Under the pieces are notes generated by a model, which was given only the letters and a program-made list of their open reading frames with translations, was not told where the DNA came from and made no database searches. A program made the position numbers and the translations under genes. From contig NZ_CAMPOV010000001.1 of the NCBI RefSeq assembly GCF_946892675.1, positions 1,338,033 through 1,402,032 on the forward strand: 64,000 bases of DNA, read 5' to 3'. Origin of the DNA: Arthrobacter sp. Marseille-P9274. Lineage in GTDB: Bacteria > Actinomycetota > Actinomycetes > Actinomycetales > Micrococcaceae. Below are positions 19,421 to 30,122 of the stretch, one piece after another. Every line of letters starts with the position of its first letter. Positions within the stretch are counted from its first letter, which is position 1.

Positions 19421-20059
19421 CTACCAGCCGCGCTCGCGCCACTCGGGCAGGTGCGGGCGCTCCGCGCCGAGCGTGGTGCCCTTGCCGTGCCCCGGATGCA
19501 CCACCGTGTCGTCCGGGAGATACCCGAAAACGCGCCCCTCGACGTCGTTCATCAGCGACGCGAACCGGGCGGGATCCTTCTGCGTGTTCCCGATACCGCC
19601 GGGGAACAGGGAATCGCCGCTGAAGAGGTGCGCGGGGCCGTCCGGGTCGCGGTACAGCAGGGCGACCGAGCCGGGCGTGTGGCCGCGCAGCTTGATGGCC
19701 TCGAGCGTGATGCCGTCGACCTCGACGGGGTCGCCGTGGTTGAGGGCCAGATCGGTGGGCACTTCGATGTCAGGGACGTCCTCGGCGCCGGCGGCGCTGC
19801 GGGCGCCCGTGGCCTCGACGGTTTCCGCGAGGGCGCGGACATGGTCCCAGTGGCTGTGCGTCGTCACGACGAGCCCGACCTTTGCCTCCGCGGCGGTGTC
19901 CGCCGCGCCGTCAGCGAGCAGCCGGCGGATGGCGGGCAGGTCGTCGGCGGCGTCGATGAGCACCTGGGCGCCGGTCCGCTTGGACGTGAGCAGGTAGACG
20001 TTGTTGTCCATCTCGCTGACGGACGCTGAACGGATGGTGATGTCCCTAAGATCCCACAT
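19421..20059 (-). CDS. MBL-fold metallo-hydrolase
   Basis: 212-residue metallo-beta-lactamase-fold hydrolase. The dinuclear-metal motif HSHWDH (about 67-72), LRGHTPGS and FSGDSLFPGG are present, with a final His in VVHPGHGKGT. Spacing resembles glyoxalase II-like and persulfide dioxygenase-like hydrolases, but substrate is not deducible. It is monocistronic and convergent with tam. Confidence 0.88.
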   Translation of the reverse strand: MWDLRDITIRSASVSEMDNNVYLLTSKRTGAQVLIDAADDLPAIRRLLADGAADTAAEAKVGLVVTTHSHWDHVRALAETVEATGARSAAGAEDVPDIEVPTDLALNHGDPVEVDGITLEAIKLRGHTPGSVALLYRDPDGPAHLFSGDSLFPGGIGNTQKDPARFASLMNDVEGRVFGYLPDDTVVHPGHGKGTTLGAERPHLPEWRERGW

Positions 20060-20156
20060 GGGCCCAGTCTAGGCACGTGCGCCGGCCGCCGCCTCCCGGT
20101 GCCTTGGAAGTAGCGGGTGCGTGCGGAATCACAGCGTGCGCCGAGAGTGAAACGCC

Positions 20157-20186
20157 TTGCCCGGCGGCGCGGCCCCGGCGTAGATT
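20157..20186 (+). promoter_or_regulatory. Probable promoter of the GntR gene
   Basis: TTGCCC (20157-20162), an 18-base spacer and TAGATT (20181-20186) lie about 40 bases before the ATG at 20228. Confidence 0.45.
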
Positions 20187-20227
20187 CGATGGGTTCTGTA
20201 TCGGGCGCGCGGAAGGGTGGACAGCGG

Positions 20228-20599
20228 ATGGATGCCGACCAATTCGACTGGCGGCTCGACAAGGAAAGCTCCGTTGCGCTCTACGAACAACTGCGCCTGC
20301 GCATCATCGAGGCGGCGGACGACGGCGAACTCGCGGTGGGCACCAAGCTGCCGCCGGTGCGACGGCTGGCGGACCATCTGGGCATCGTGCCGCACACGGT
20401 GGCGCGCGCCTACCGGGAACTCGAGACCGCCGGCCGGGTCAAGACCGCCGGGCGGGCGGGGACCGTAGTCAGCGCCGCGGGCGACCAGACCGCCCGGCTG
20501 CTGGCCGAGGCCGCGGCCCGCTTCGCCGCCGTCGCCAAGTCCCAGGGCGTGGAAACCAGAACCGCCCTGGCCGCGGTGAAGGCCGCCCTGGACGGCTGA
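20228..20599 (+). CDS. GntR-family regulator, YtrA-like short form
   Basis: 123-residue transcription factor. The winged helix-turn-helix spans about 15-80, with [20 protein letters not shown] as the recognition region, followed by only a short C-terminal segment. This is the YtrA-type layout, whose members usually repress adjacent transporter operons; no transporter is adjacent here. ATG 20228 is chosen from the GntR domain boundary, with GGAAGG 11 bases upstream. Confidence 0.85.
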   Translation: MDADQFDWRLDKESSVALYEQLRLRIIEAADDGELAVGTKLPPVRRLADHLGIVPHTVARAYRELETAGRVKTAGRAGTVVSAAGDQTARLLAEAAARFAAVAKSQGVETRTALAAVKAALDG

Positions 20600-20666
20600 A
20601 CCGGACGGATCAAAGCGGACCGGTCCTGTCCGCAGCTCCGGGCCGCCGGAGCCTCTGGTTACGTTT

Positions 20667-20682
20667 TCGAACGCATTTTCGA
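20667..20682. promoter_or_regulatory. LexA/SOS box of uvrA
   Basis: TCGAAC-GCAT-TTTCGA matches the actinobacterial/Gram-positive LexA operator TCGAAC-N4-GTTCGA with one mismatch. It directly abuts a -10-like TAGAGT (20684-20689), so LexA would block the promoter. DNA damage induction of uvrA is the expected result. Confidence 0.75.
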
Positions 20683-20696
20683 TTAGAGTGGAAGCT

Positions 20697-23594
20697 GTGC
20701 TAAAAGCGACTGAATCAACTGAATCCGGCCTCGCGCGACCCACGGGCGGGGACCTTTCCAGACTGATCGTCAAGGGGGCGCGCGAGCACAACCTGCGCAA
20801 TGTGGACCTTGACCTGCCCCGCGACGCGATGATCGTCTTCACCGGCCTTTCGGGCTCCGGGAAGTCCTCGCTGGCGTTCGATACCATCTTCGCCGAAGGC
20901 CAGCGCCGCTATGTCGAGTCGCTCTCCTCATACGCACGCATGTTCCTGGGCCAGGTGGACAAGCCTGACGTGGACTTCATCGAGGGCCTCTCGCCCGCGG
21001 TGTCCATCGACCAGAAATCCACCAGCCGCAACCCCCGCTCCACCGTCGGAACCATCACCGAGATCTACGACTACCTCCGCCTGCTCTGGGCCCGCGTGGG
21101 CCGGCCGTACTGCCCGGTGTGCCACGAGCCGGTCGCCCGGCAGACGCCGCAGCAGATCGTGGACCAGTTGCAGGAGCTCGAGGACGGTACCCGGTTCCAG
21201 GTCCTCGCCCCGGTGGTCCGGGGACGCAAGGGGGAGTTCGTCGACCTGTTCAAGGAGCTCTCCGCCAAGGGCTACTCGCGGGCCAGGGTCGACGGCGACC
21301 TCATCCAGTTGTCGGACCCGCCCAAGCTGGGCAAGCAGTTCAAGCACACCATTGAGGTGGTGGTGGACCGCCTGGTCGTGAAGGAAGGGATCCACCAGCG
21401 CCTGACCGACTCCATCGAAACCGCCCTCGGCCTGGCGGAAGGCCGCGTGCTGGTGGATTTCGTCGACCTGGACGCCGAGGATCCCCAGCGGACCCGGTCG
21501 TTTTCCGAGAAACTGGCCTGCCCCAACGAACACCCCCTGGCCATCGACGAAATCGAACCGCGTTCGTTCTCGTTCAACAACCCGTTCGGCGCCTGCCCGG
21601 TCTGCACCGGCATCGGCAGCCGGCTCGAGGTGGACGAGGAACTGGTGGTGCCGGATCCGGACCTGAGCCTGGCCGAAGGCGCCATCGCGCCGTGGTCGCT
21701 GGGCAAGGCGACCAGCGAGTACTGGAACCGCCTCCTCGAGGGGCTCTCGCACGAGCTCGGCTTCAGCATGGACGACCCGTTCCGCAAGCTGTCCAAGGAT
21801 GTCCGCAAGGCAGTGCTGCACGGCAAGGACTACAAGGTCGTGGTCCAGTACCGGAACCGCTTCGGCCGGGAACGCAAGTACAGCACCGGCTTCGAAGGCG
21901 CCGTGCAGTACATCCACCGCAAGCACCTGGAAACCGAGTCGGACAACGCGCGGGACCGCTACGAGCAGTACATGCGGGACATCCCCTGCCCGGAATGCAA
22001 GGGTGCGCGGCTTAATCCGGCCTCGCTGTCCGTGCTGATCGGCGGCAGGTCGATCGCCGAGGTGTCGGCGCTCCCGCTGCGCGAGTGCCTGTCCTTCCTG
22101 GATTCGCTGGAGCTGACGGACCGGGAGGCGCAGATCGGCCACCAGGTGCTGATCGAGATCCGGGCCCGGCTGCAGTTCCTGCTGGACGTCGGCCTCGAGT
22201 ACCTGAACCTGGAGCGCCCGGCCGCCACCCTGTCCGGCGGCGAGGCGCAGCGCATCCGGCTGGCAACGCAGATCGGCTCGGGCCTGGTCGGCGTGCTCTA
22301 CGTCCTGGACGAGCCGTCCATTGGCCTCCACCAGCGCGACAACCGCCGGCTGATTGAGACCCTGACCCGGCTGCGGGACCTCGGCAATACGCTGATCGTC
22401 GTCGAGCACGACGAGGACACTATCCACGAGGCGGACTGGATCGTCGACGTCGGTCCCGGCGCCGGCGAGCACGGCGGCGAAGTGGTGCACTCGGGTTCGC
22501 TCAAGGAGCTGCTGGACAACGAGCAGTCCATCACGGGCGACTACCTGGCCGGCCGTAGGCGCATCGAGGTTCCGGGCAAGCGCCGCAAAATCGACCGGAA
22601 GCGCCAGCTCAAGGTCGTCGGCGCCCGGGAGAACAACCTGCGCGGCATTGACGCGCAGTTCCCGCTGGGAGTGCTGACGGCGGTCACCGGCGTCAGCGGT
22701 TCCGGAAAATCGACCCTGGTCAACGACATCCTGTACAAGGTGCTGGCGAACAAGCTGAACAACGCCAAGCAGGTAGCCGGGCGCCACACCAGGGTCGAAG
22801 GCCTGGAGCACCTGGACAAGGTCATCCACGTGGACCAGAGCCCGATCGGCCGCACCCCGCGGTCCAACCCGGCGACCTACACCGGCGTCTTCGACCACAT
22901 CCGCAAGCTCTTCGCCGAGACCAACGAATCCAAGGTCCGCGGCTACCAGCCCGGCCGGTTCTCGTTCAACACGAAGGGCGGCCGCTGCGAGGCGTGTGCG
23001 GGCGACGGAACGCTGAAGATCGAAATGAACTTCCTGCCGGACGTCTATGTGCCCTGCGAGGTCTGCCACGGTGCCCGCTACAACCGGGAGACCCTCGAGG
23101 TCCATTACAAGGGCAAGTCCATCGCGGACGTGCTGGACATGCCGATCGAGGAGGCCGCCGGGTTCTTTGCCGCCTTCACCCCGATCGCCCGGCACCTGAA
23201 CACCCTGGTGGACGTCGGCCTCGGCTACGTGCGCCTCGGCCAGCCGGCGACGACGCTCTCCGGCGGCGAGGCGCAGCGCGTGAAGCTTGCCAGCGAACTA
23301 CAGAAGCGCAGCAACGGGCGCAGCATCTACGTGCTGGACGAACCGACGACCGGTCTGCACTTCGAGGACATCCGCAAGCTGCTGGGCGTCCTGCAGTCCC
23401 TGGTGGAGAAGGGCAATACCGTGATCACAATCGAGCACAACCTGGACGTGATCAAGAGCGCCGACTGGGTCCTGGACCTCGGGCCGGACGGCGGCTCCGG
23501 CGGCGGCCAGATCATCGCCACCGGCACGCCCGAGCAGATCGCCGGGGCGGAGGGCAGCCACACGGGCCGGTTCCTGGCCGAGATCCTGCAGTAA
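20697..23594 (+). CDS. uvrA: Excinuclease ABC subunit A
   Basis: DNA-damage-sensing ABC ATPase of nucleotide excision repair (about 965 aa). The first ATPase has [13 protein letters not shown]; an inserted zinc site uses CPVCHEP and a later Cys pair (CPVCTGIG). The second ATPase has [10 protein letters not shown] and a zinc module CEACAGDG...[12 protein letters not shown] signatures occur twice. I prefer GTG 20697 because the -10 TAGAGT ends 7 bases upstream, implying a leaderless message; GTG 20688 in the same frame overlaps the -10 itself. Confidence 0.97.
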   Translation: MLKATESTESGLARPTGGDLSRLIVKGAREHNLRNVDLDLPRDAMIVFTGLSGSGKSSLAFDTIFAEGQRRYVESLSSYARMFLGQVDKPDVDFIEGLSPAVSIDQKSTSRNPRSTVGTITEIYDYLRLLWARVGRPYCPVCHEPVARQTPQQIVDQLQELEDGTRFQVLAPVVRGRKGEFVDLFKELSAKGYSRARVDGDLIQLSDPPKLGKQFKHTIEVVVDRLVVKEGIHQRLTDSIETALGLAEGRVLVDFVDLDAEDPQRTRSFSEKLACPNEHPLAIDEIEPRSFSFNNPFGACPVCTGIGSRLEVDEELVVPDPDLSLAEGAIAPWSLGKATSEYWNRLLEGLSHELGFSMDDPFRKLSKDVRKAVLHGKDYKVVVQYRNRFGRERKYSTGFEGAVQYIHRKHLETESDNARDRYEQYMRDIPCPECKGARLNPASLSVLIGGRSIAEVSALPLRECLSFLDSLELTDREAQIGHQVLIEIRARLQFLLDVGLEYLNLERPAATLSGGEAQRIRLATQIGSGLVGVLYVLDEPSIGLHQRDNRRLIETLTRLRDLGNTLIVVEHDEDTIHEADWIVDVGPGAGEHGGEVVHSGSLKELLDNEQSITGDYLAGRRRIEVPGKRRKIDRKRQLKVVGARENNLRGIDAQFPLGVLTAVTGVSGSGKSTLVNDILYKVLANKLNNAKQVAGRHTRVEGLEHLDKVIHVDQSPIGRTPRSNPATYTGVFDHIRKLFAETNESKVRGYQPGRFSFNTKGGRCEACAGDGTLKIEMNFLPDVYVPCEVCHGARYNRETLEVHYKGKSIADVLDMPIEEAAGFFAAFTPIARHLNTLVDVGLGYVRLGQPATTLSGGEAQRVKLASELQKRSNGRSIYVLDEPTTGLHFEDIRKLLGVLQSLVEKGNTVITIEHNLDVIKSADWVLDLGPDGGSGGGQIIATGTPEQIAGAEGSHTGRFLAEILQ

Positions 23595-23627
23595 CGAAGC
23601 CCCTCCGGGGTATGGAAAAATGCCTAG

Positions 23628-24371
23628 GTGACTTCTTTGCCGGACTTGGTTCTGTTTGATCTGGACGGGACCCTCGTGGACCCGGCCGGAGCCATCACCG
23701 GCGGCATCAGCCGGGCGCTGCAGGCCCGGGGGCTGCCCGTTCCGGACCAGCACGTCCTGGACGCCATGGTCGGGCCGCCGCTGGGGGAGTCGCTGCGGTT
23801 CCTGGCCAAGGTGCCCGAGGCCGAGGTCGCCGAAGTCATCAGGCTTTACCGCGCGGACTACCGGGCGGCGGGGATGTCGGCCAGCCACGTGTATCCGGGA
23901 GTCGTGCCGCTGCTCGAAGACCTCAAGGCCCGGGGGACCCTGTTGGCGGTGGTGACGCAGAAGCCCACCCCGATCGCCGTCGAACTCCTCAAGGTGCAGG
24001 GACTGGCCGGGTACTTCGGCAGCATCCACGGCGCCGCGCTCGACGACGTGGAAGGCGCCGGCGGGCAGGACTCCGGGAAGATCCCGATCCTGGCGGAGGC
24101 ACTGCAGCAGTATGCCGGACGCTTCGGCCGCGCGGTGATGATCGGGGACCGGCACTACGATATCGAGGCGGCGGTCCACCACGGAATCGAGGCGGTCGGG
24201 GTGGGCTGGGGATTCGCCGCCAACGGCGAACTCGCCGCCGCCGGGGCAACGACGGTGGCAGCGTCGGTCGCCGAGCTGCGGGCACGTCTGCAGGCGCCGG
24301 GCGGCCAAGACGGCAAGGACAACGGCAGCATGGACACAGCGGAGGAAAACGCCGGACATGGAACTCTTTGA
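23628..24371 (+). CDS. HAD-superfamily phosphatase (Gph/PpaX-like)
   Basis: 247-residue HAD hydrolase. Catalytic DxD is in FDLDGTLVD (about 9-17), with Thr in VVTQKPT and the acidic motif GDRHYDIEAA. It resembles phosphoglycolate phosphatase or pyrophosphatase PpaX, and substrate is not certain. GTG start. The last 14 bases overlap plsC, and the C-terminal tail is low-complexity (GGQDGKDNGS). Confidence 0.85.
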   Translation: MTSLPDLVLFDLDGTLVDPAGAITGGISRALQARGLPVPDQHVLDAMVGPPLGESLRFLAKVPEAEVAEVIRLYRADYRAAGMSASHVYPGVVPLLEDLKARGTLLAVVTQKPTPIAVELLKVQGLAGYFGSIHGAALDDVEGAGGQDSGKIPILAEALQQYAGRFGRAVMIGDRHYDIEAAVHHGIEAVGVGWGFAANGELAAAGATTVAASVAELRARLQAPGGQDGKDNGSMDTAEENAGHGTL

Positions 24372-25026
24372 AGGCACGCGCTTTGTCTTCCGGACAGGCA
24401 TCCGCGCCTCCTGCCGGCCGACCGTCGAAGGCCTCGAACACTTTCCGCGCAGCGGGCCCGTCATCGTCGCGCCGAACCACCTGTCCTTCCTGGACAGCGT
24501 CATCGTGCAGGCGCTGATGCCGCGCAAGGTGGCGTTCTTCGCGAAGTCCGAGTACTTCACCTCCCGCGGTCCGAAGGGGGCGGTCATGCGGTGGTTCTTC
24601 AACAGCGTGGGCTCCATCCCGGTGGAGCGGGGCGAACAGGCCGCGGGTGTGGCCGCGCTGCAGACGGCGCTCGAAATCCTCGAACGGGGGGAGGCCTTCG
24701 GGATCTACCCGGAGGGCACGCGTTCCCGCGACGGATTGTTGTACCGTGGAAGGACGGGAGTGGGCTGGCTCGCACTGACCACCGGTGCGCCTGTCGTGCC
24801 TGTCGGACTGATCGGCACGGAGCGGCTCCAGCCGGCAGACAGGAACATGATCAAGCCCCAGCATTTCACCTTGAAGGTCGGAGCACCGCTGTACTTCGAC
24901 AAGACCGGGCCGGACCATTCGCTGCCAGCCCGCCGGGCGGCCACTGACAAAATCATGGATGCGATCGCGGACCTGACCGGACAGCAGCGGGCGGGCACCT
25001 ACAACCAGTCGAGGCAGGCCGACTAG
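24358..25026 (+). CDS. plsC: 1-acyl-sn-glycerol-3-phosphate acyltransferase
   Basis: 222-residue membrane-associated acyltransferase forming phosphatidic acid in phospholipid synthesis. Motif I NHLSFLDS (HX4D, about 40-47) and motif III EGTRSRDG (about 118-125) are intact. It lies between HAD and uvrC with a 14-base overlap upstream and a TAG-ATG junction to uvrC, so it is in the same transcript. Arthrobacter genomes have several paralogues. Confidence 0.88.
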   Translation: MELFEGTRFVFRTGIRASCRPTVEGLEHFPRSGPVIVAPNHLSFLDSVIVQALMPRKVAFFAKSEYFTSRGPKGAVMRWFFNSVGSIPVERGEQAAGVAALQTALEILERGEAFGIYPEGTRSRDGLLYRGRTGVGWLALTTGAPVVPVGLIGTERLQPADRNMIKPQHFTLKVGAPLYFDKTGPDHSLPARRAATDKIMDAIADLTGQQRAGTYNQSRQAD

Positions 25027-27078
25027 ATGGCGCTGCCCTCCTCCTACCGGCCGCGGCCGGGGGAAATCCCTACCAATCCCGGGGTCTACCGGTTCCGGGA
25101 TGAGCACAAGCGCGTCATCTACGTGGGCAAGGCCAAGAACCTGCGCTCCCGGCTCAATAGCTATTTCGCCAACCCCGATTCGCTGATGCCGCGCACCAGG
25201 GCGATGGTCCACACGGCGGCCTCCGTCGAGTGGACGGTGGTCGGCAGCGAGCTCGAGGCCATCCAGCTGGAGTACACCTGGATCAAGGAGTATGCGCCGC
25301 GCTTCAACATCATGTTCCGGGACGACAAGTCCTACCCCTACCTGGCCGTCACGATGTCCGAGAAGTTCCCGCGGGTCCAAGTGATGCGCGGCGACAAGCG
25401 CAAGGGCACGAAGTACTTCGGCCCGTTCTATCCGGCGAAGGCCATCCGCGAAACGGTGGACACGCTGCTCCGCGTCTTTCCGGTCCGGACCTGCAGCGTC
25501 GGCGTCTTCAACCGCGCCCAGCGGACGGGGCGGCCGTGCCTGCTCGGCTACATCGACAAGTGCTCGGCACCGTGCGTCGGCCGGATTTCGCCGGAGGACC
25601 ACAAGGCGCTGGCGGGCGAGTTCTGCGCGTTCATGGGCGGGGAGGCCGACCGCTTCATCAGGGCACTGGACAAGAAGATGGCGGCGGCCGTCGCGGAGCT
25701 GGATTATGAGGCAGCCGCCCGGTACCGGGACGACATCGCCGCCCTGAAGCGGGTCTTCGAGCGCAACGCCGTGGTGCTGAGCGAGGACACCGACGCGGAC
25801 ATCTTCGCGCTGGTCGAAGACGAGCTCGAGGCGGCGGTCCAGGTCTTCCACGTCCGCGGCGGCCGCATCCGCGGCCAGCGCGGCTGGGTCGTGGAGAAGG
25901 TCGAGGATGCCACACGCGCGGACCTGGCCGAGCACCTCCTCCAGCAGGTCTATGGCGACGGCGAGGACCCGGACCGCATTCCGCCGCAGGTCCTGGTCCC
26001 GGTGGAACCCGAAAACCGGGAGGAACTGGAGCAGTGGCTGCGCGGCCTCCGCGGGCGCAAGGTTGAACTGCGCGTCCCGAGGCGCGGCGACAAGGCGGCC
26101 CTCCTCGACACCGTGCGGCAGAACGCCGAGCAGGCCCTCGCGCTGCACAAGAGCCGCCGGGCCGGCGACATCACCACCCGCTCCGCCGCCCTGCAGGAGC
26201 TGCAGGAGGCGCTCGACCTCCCCGTCGCGCTGCTGCGGATCGAGTGCTACGACATCTCGCACGTCCAGGGCACCAACGTGGTCGCGTCCATGGTGGTGGT
26301 CGAGGACGGCCTGCCCAAGAAGGCGGACTACCGCCGCTTCTCCATTACCGGCGAGGCGGCACGCGACGACACGTCCGCCATGTACGACGTGATCAGCCGC
26401 CGCTTCCGGCACTACCTCGCCGACAAGACCGCGCAGCCGGCTGGCGGGCCCGAGCCCGATACGGCAGAGCCTGCGGCGCCTGCCGAGACGGCGCAATCGG
26501 CCGGCGCCGAAAATCCGGACACCGCAGGGCCCGCCGAGCCGCTCGCCGACACGACCACGGAGGCGCCCCGGACCAAGTTCGCCTACCCGCCCAACCTGGT
26601 CGTGGTCGACGGCGGCCCGCCCCAGGTCGCCGCGGCGTCCCGCGCCCTGGCCGACCTGGGCATCACCGATGTCTTCGTCGTCGGCCTCGCCAAGCGGCTC
26701 GAGGAGGTGTGGCTGCCCGACGACGACTTCCCGGTGATCCTGCCCCGCGCCTCCCACGGCCTCTACCTGCTCCAGCGCATCCGCGACGAAGCCCACCGTT
26801 TCGCCATCAGCTACCACCGCCAGAAGCGCGGCAAGTCGATGACCGAATCCATCCTGGACGGTGTGCCCGGCCTCGGCCCGGCCAAGCGCAAGGCACTGCT
26901 GAAGCACTTCGGCTCCGCCCGCAAGCTCAAGGCGGCCGGGGTGGAAGACCTGCTGCAGGTTCCCGGCGTCGGACCCGCGCTGGCGGCCTCCATCAAGCGC
27001 CATCTGGCCCCGGACGGTGCCGCGGAGCCGCCGGCTCCGGTCCTCAACATGGCGACCGGCGAGATCGTTGATTCTTAG
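25027..27078 (+). CDS. uvrC: Excinuclease ABC subunit C
   Basis: Dual-incision nuclease of nucleotide excision repair (683 aa). The GIY-YIG domain is at about 18-100 ([20 protein letters not shown]), the UVR motif at about 205-240, and the endonuclease V-like domain begins at [12 protein letters not shown] (about 405-416). A double helix-hairpin-helix is at the C-terminus ([24 protein letters not shown]). An Ala/Pro/Glu/Thr-rich insertion of about 55 residues (about 465-520) interrupts the nuclease domain and explains the extra length. The ATG follows the plsC stop directly. Confidence 0.97.
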   Translation: MALPSSYRPRPGEIPTNPGVYRFRDEHKRVIYVGKAKNLRSRLNSYFANPDSLMPRTRAMVHTAASVEWTVVGSELEAIQLEYTWIKEYAPRFNIMFRDDKSYPYLAVTMSEKFPRVQVMRGDKRKGTKYFGPFYPAKAIRETVDTLLRVFPVRTCSVGVFNRAQRTGRPCLLGYIDKCSAPCVGRISPEDHKALAGEFCAFMGGEADRFIRALDKKMAAAVAELDYEAAARYRDDIAALKRVFERNAVVLSEDTDADIFALVEDELEAAVQVFHVRGGRIRGQRGWVVEKVEDATRADLAEHLLQQVYGDGEDPDRIPPQVLVPVEPENREELEQWLRGLRGRKVELRVPRRGDKAALLDTVRQNAEQALALHKSRRAGDITTRSAALQELQEALDLPVALLRIECYDISHVQGTNVVASMVVVEDGLPKKADYRRFSITGEAARDDTSAMYDVISRRFRHYLADKTAQPAGGPEPDTAEPAAPAETAQSAGAENPDTAGPAEPLADTTTEAPRTKFAYPPNLVVVDGGPPQVAAASRALADLGITDVFVVGLAKRLEEVWLPDDDFPVILPRASHGLYLLQRIRDEAHRFAISYHRQKRGKSMTESILDGVPGLGPAKRKALLKHFGSARKLKAAGVEDLLQVPGVGPALAASIKRHLAPDGAAEPPAPVLNMATGEIVDS

Positions 27079-27164
27079 TTAGGCTTAGAAACGTCCGCCG
27101 CGATGACGGGCCGCCTTCTTGGCGGCTTACCGCGCGACGGGAAACAAGGAACAGGACGGGCTTA

Positions 27165-28064
27165 ATGTCGGAGGAAGAGGATCTCACGCCGGTGAAACCG
27201 GAAGAATCCGAACTGCTGGTGGTCACGGGCATGTCCGGGGCCGGCCGCACCACGGCGGCGCATGCGCTGGAAGACCACGGCTGGTACGTGGTGGACAACC
27301 TGCCGCCGCAGATGCTCGGTACGCTCGCCGAGCTGGTCTCGCGGATGCCGGACTCGCTGACCCGGCTCGCCGTCGTCGTCGACGTGCGGAGCAAGAACCT
27401 GCACCGCGACATCAAAGAGGCCCTCAACGGCCTGCGGGCCAGCGCGATCAACTTCCGGGTCCTCTTCCTCGACGCCGCGGACAACGTCCTGGTGCGGCGC
27501 TTCGAACAGGGCCGGCGGCCCCACCCGCTGCAGGGCGACGGCCGGATCTCGGACGGCATCACGGCGGAGCGGGAACTACTGGCCGGGTTGAAGGATGCCG
27601 CGGACCTGGTCGTCGACACGACGGACATGAACGTCCACACGCTCGCCACCAACATTACCGAGCTGTTCTCGGACTCCGGCCCGATCGTGCTGCGCCTTAA
27701 CGTGATGAGCTTCGGGTTCAAGTACGGCCTGCCGGTGGACGCCAATTTCGTGGCGGACGCGCGCTTCATTCCCAACCCGCACTGGGTCCCGGCGTTGCGG
27801 CCGCACACCGGCCTGGAGAAGCAGGTCAGCGACTACGTGCTGGTCGAGTCCGGCGCGGAGGAGTTCATCAAGCGGTTCGTCTACGCCCTGGAACCGGTGC
27901 TCGAAGGCTACCGGCAGGAGAACAAGCACTACGCCACCATCGCCGTCGGCTGCACCGGCGGCAAGCACCGCTCGGTGGCCGTGGCCGAAGAGCTCGCCAA
28001 GCGGCTCGCACAGCTTCCACGCGTCAAGGTTGCGGTCCAGCACCGGGACCTGGGGCGCGAATAG
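27165..28064 (+). CDS. rapZ: RNase adapter / nucleotide-binding protein RapZ
   Basis: 299-residue P-loop protein of the RapZ (YvcJ) family. In enterobacteria RapZ controls glucosamine-6-phosphate synthesis through small RNAs; the actinobacterial role is less clear. Walker A reads GMSGAGRTT, with Arg in place of the usual Lys, as I recall for actinobacterial homologues. Also seen are WYVVDNLPP, RPHPLQ and the C-terminal GCTGGKHRSV. It opens the rapZ-yvcK-whiA unit; the next gene overlaps by 1 base. Confidence 0.95.
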   Translation: MSEEEDLTPVKPEESELLVVTGMSGAGRTTAAHALEDHGWYVVDNLPPQMLGTLAELVSRMPDSLTRLAVVVDVRSKNLHRDIKEALNGLRASAINFRVLFLDAADNVLVRRFEQGRRPHPLQGDGRISDGITAERELLAGLKDAADLVVDTTDMNVHTLATNITELFSDSGPIVLRLNVMSFGFKYGLPVDANFVADARFIPNPHWVPALRPHTGLEKQVSDYVLVESGAEEFIKRFVYALEPVLEGYRQENKHYATIAVGCTGGKHRSVAVAEELAKRLAQLPRVKVAVQHRDLGRE

Positions 28065-29104
28065 TGGCATTGCTGACAGGGCCGCTGCCGCGCATCCCGG
28101 TGGCCCAGCCGGACCGATCCGGTGGTTCGCGGGGCCCGAATCCGCCGTCGGTCGTTGCCCTGGGCGGCGGCCACGGCCTCTCAGCCTCGCTCGCCGCGCT
28201 GCGCCTGCTCACCACGGAGCTCACCGCCATTGTGACGGTGGCGGACGACGGCGGATCCTCCGGCCGCCTGCGCCGCGAGTTGGGCGTCCTCCCGCCGGGG
28301 GACCTGCGGATGGCACTGGCCTCGCTGTGCGACGACACGGAGTGGGGCCAGACCTGGCGCGACGTGATGCAGCACCGCTTCAAGTCGCTCGACGATGTGG
28401 AAGGCAGCCTGGACAACCATGCCCTCGGCAACCTGCTCATCGTCACTCTCTGGGAGCTCCTCGGCGACCCGGTGGCCGGGCTGCAGTGGGCAGGAGCGCT
28501 GCTCGGCGCCCGCGGCCAGGTCCTGCCGATGGCGACGGTGCCGCTGACCATCGAGGGCGACGTGCTGACCGAAGACCCGGAGGGCCGGCTGCGCAGCGTC
28601 ACGATCTCCGGCCAGTCCAAGCTGGCGGCGGCCGGACGGAATGCCCGGGTCAACGACGTGCGGCTGATTCCCGGGGACGCGCCGGCCTGTGCGGAGGCCT
28701 TGAACGCCATCGAGCTGGCGGACTGGATCATCCTGGGCCCCGGGTCTTGGTACACCTCCGTACTGCCGCATCTGATGCTGCCGCAGCTGCGCGATGCCCT
28801 CTGCGCGTCGCCGGCGCGCCGGATCCTGACCATGAACCTGGCCACCGACACCAAGGAGACTTCCGGCATGACTGCCGCGGACCATCTGGCCGCGCTGCAC
28901 CGCTATGCCCCCGGGATGAAGTTCGATGCGGTCCTTGCCGATCCGTTCGCGGTCGGCCACCGCGCGGAGTTCGAATCCGCCGCTGGCCGTCTCGGCGCCT
29001 CCGTGGTGTTCGGTAGAGTGGGAACTCCCGGCAGGCGCGCGGTCCATGATCCGCTGAGGCTTGCGACGGCCTATCACGACATTTTTGCCGGGGAGCATGA
29101 ATGA
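28064..29104 (+). CDS. yvcK: Gluconeogenesis factor YvcK/CuvA-like
   Basis: 346-residue member of the YvcK (UPF0052) family, which binds UDP-GlcNAc-type sugars and is needed for growth on gluconeogenic carbon and for cell shape. The Gly-rich loop ALGGGHGLSASLAALR is near residues 32-47, followed by TVADDGGSSGRLR. Also visible are NHALGNL and the ILGPGSWYTSVLP motif. Start GTG 28064 shares its G with the rapZ stop; whiA follows after 15 bases. Confidence 0.94.
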   Translation: MALLTGPLPRIPVAQPDRSGGSRGPNPPSVVALGGGHGLSASLAALRLLTTELTAIVTVADDGGSSGRLRRELGVLPPGDLRMALASLCDDTEWGQTWRDVMQHRFKSLDDVEGSLDNHALGNLLIVTLWELLGDPVAGLQWAGALLGARGQVLPMATVPLTIEGDVLTEDPEGRLRSVTISGQSKLAAAGRNARVNDVRLIPGDAPACAEALNAIELADWIILGPGSWYTSVLPHLMLPQLRDALCASPARRILTMNLATDTKETSGMTAADHLAALHRYAPGMKFDAVLADPFAVGHRAEFESAAGRLGASVVFGRVGTPGRRAVHDPLRLATAYHDIFAGEHE

Positions 29105-29119
29105 GTAAGGACAAGATGC

Positions 29120-30100
29120 ATGGCGCTGACTGCAGCGGTCAAAGATGAACTTTCCCGCCTGGACATCAAGAAGTCCCAAGTACGCAAGGCAGAGGTCTCG
29201 GCGACCCTTCGCTTCGCCGGAGGCCTGCACATAATTTCCGGGCGGATCGTGATCGAGGCCGAGGTGGACCTGGCCGCGACAGCACGTCGCCTGCGTACGG
29301 CGATCGCCGAGGTCTACGGGCACAGCAGCGACATCATCGTGGTCTCCGGCGGGGGTCTGCGCCGCGGCAACCGCTACGTGGTTCGGGTGGTCAAGGACGG
29401 CGAGTCCCTCGCGCGCCAGACCGGCCTGCTCGATGCCCGCGGCCGGCCCGTCCGCGGCCTTCCGTCGGTCGTAGTTAATGGTTCCACCGCCGACGCCGAA
29501 GCCGTCTGGCGCGGTGCCTTCCTCGCGCACGGTTCGCTGACCGAGCCGGGCCGGTCCTCCGCGCTGGAAGTCACCTGCCCGGGCCCGGAGGCCGCGCTGG
29601 CACTGGTCGGGGCGGCCCGTCGGTTGGGGATCTCGGCCAAGGCGCGGGAAGTGCGCGGCGTAGACCGCGTGGTGATCCGCGACGGCGATACGATCGCCGC
29701 CCTGCTGACCCGGATGGGCGCCCACGACGCGCTGATGGTGTGGGAGGAACGCCGGATGCGCAAGGAGGTGCGGGCTACCGCCAACCGCCTGGCCAACTTC
29801 GACGACGCGAACCTGCGCCGCTCCGCCCAGGCTGCCGTGGCCGCGGGGGCGCGCGTCGAGCGCGCGCTGGAGATCCTCGGCGAGGACGTGCCGGAGCACC
29901 TCCGCTACGCCGGCGGCCTGCGGGTGGCACACAAGCAGGCGAGCCTGGATGAACTCGGCCGCCTGGCGGATCCGCCGATGACCAAGGACGCCATCGCCGG
30001 CCGCATCCGGCGCCTGCTGGCCATGGCGGACAAGCGCGCCGTCGAACTGGGCATTCCCGGCACGGAGGCGAATGTGACCGCGGAGATGTTGGACGAGTAG
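29120..30100 (+). CDS. whiA: Sporulation-type regulator WhiA
   Basis: 326-residue DNA-binding protein, with a degenerate LAGLIDADG homing-endonuclease N-terminal region (about 1-220) and a C-terminal helix-turn-helix (about 230-315, [20 protein letters not shown]). In Streptomyces it activates cell-division genes with WhiB; in non-sporulating actinobacteria it is linked to division and growth. AAGGA lies 8 bases before the ATG. Third gene of the rapZ-yvcK-whiA unit. Confidence 0.96.
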   Translation: MALTAAVKDELSRLDIKKSQVRKAEVSATLRFAGGLHIISGRIVIEAEVDLAATARRLRTAIAEVYGHSSDIIVVSGGGLRRGNRYVVRVVKDGESLARQTGLLDARGRPVRGLPSVVVNGSTADAEAVWRGAFLAHGSLTEPGRSSALEVTCPGPEAALALVGAARRLGISAKAREVRGVDRVVIRDGDTIAALLTRMGAHDALMVWEERRMRKEVRATANRLANFDDANLRRSAQAAVAAGARVERALEILGEDVPEHLRYAGGLRVAHKQASLDELGRLADPPMTKDAIAGRIRRLLAMADKRAVELGIPGTEANVTAEMLDE

Positions 30101-30116
30101 GGGCTATGCATAGGAT
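30089..30116 (+). promoter_or_regulatory. Probable sodA promoter inside the whiA 3' end
   Basis: TTGGAC (30089-30094), a 16-base spacer and TAGGAT (30111-30116). The predicted start near 30123 coincides with the first leader hairpin. Confidence 0.5.
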
Positions 30117-30122
30117 GGGGAT

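Noticed and set aside
23989-27003. 1004-codon minus-strand ORF across HAD, plsC and uvrC
   Set aside because: Antisense shadow of three well-supported genes, produced by high GC at third positions.
28030-29016. 328-codon plus-strand ORF overlapping yvcK
   Set aside because: Different frame from the conserved YvcK sequence and without domain similarity; a GC-rich shadow.
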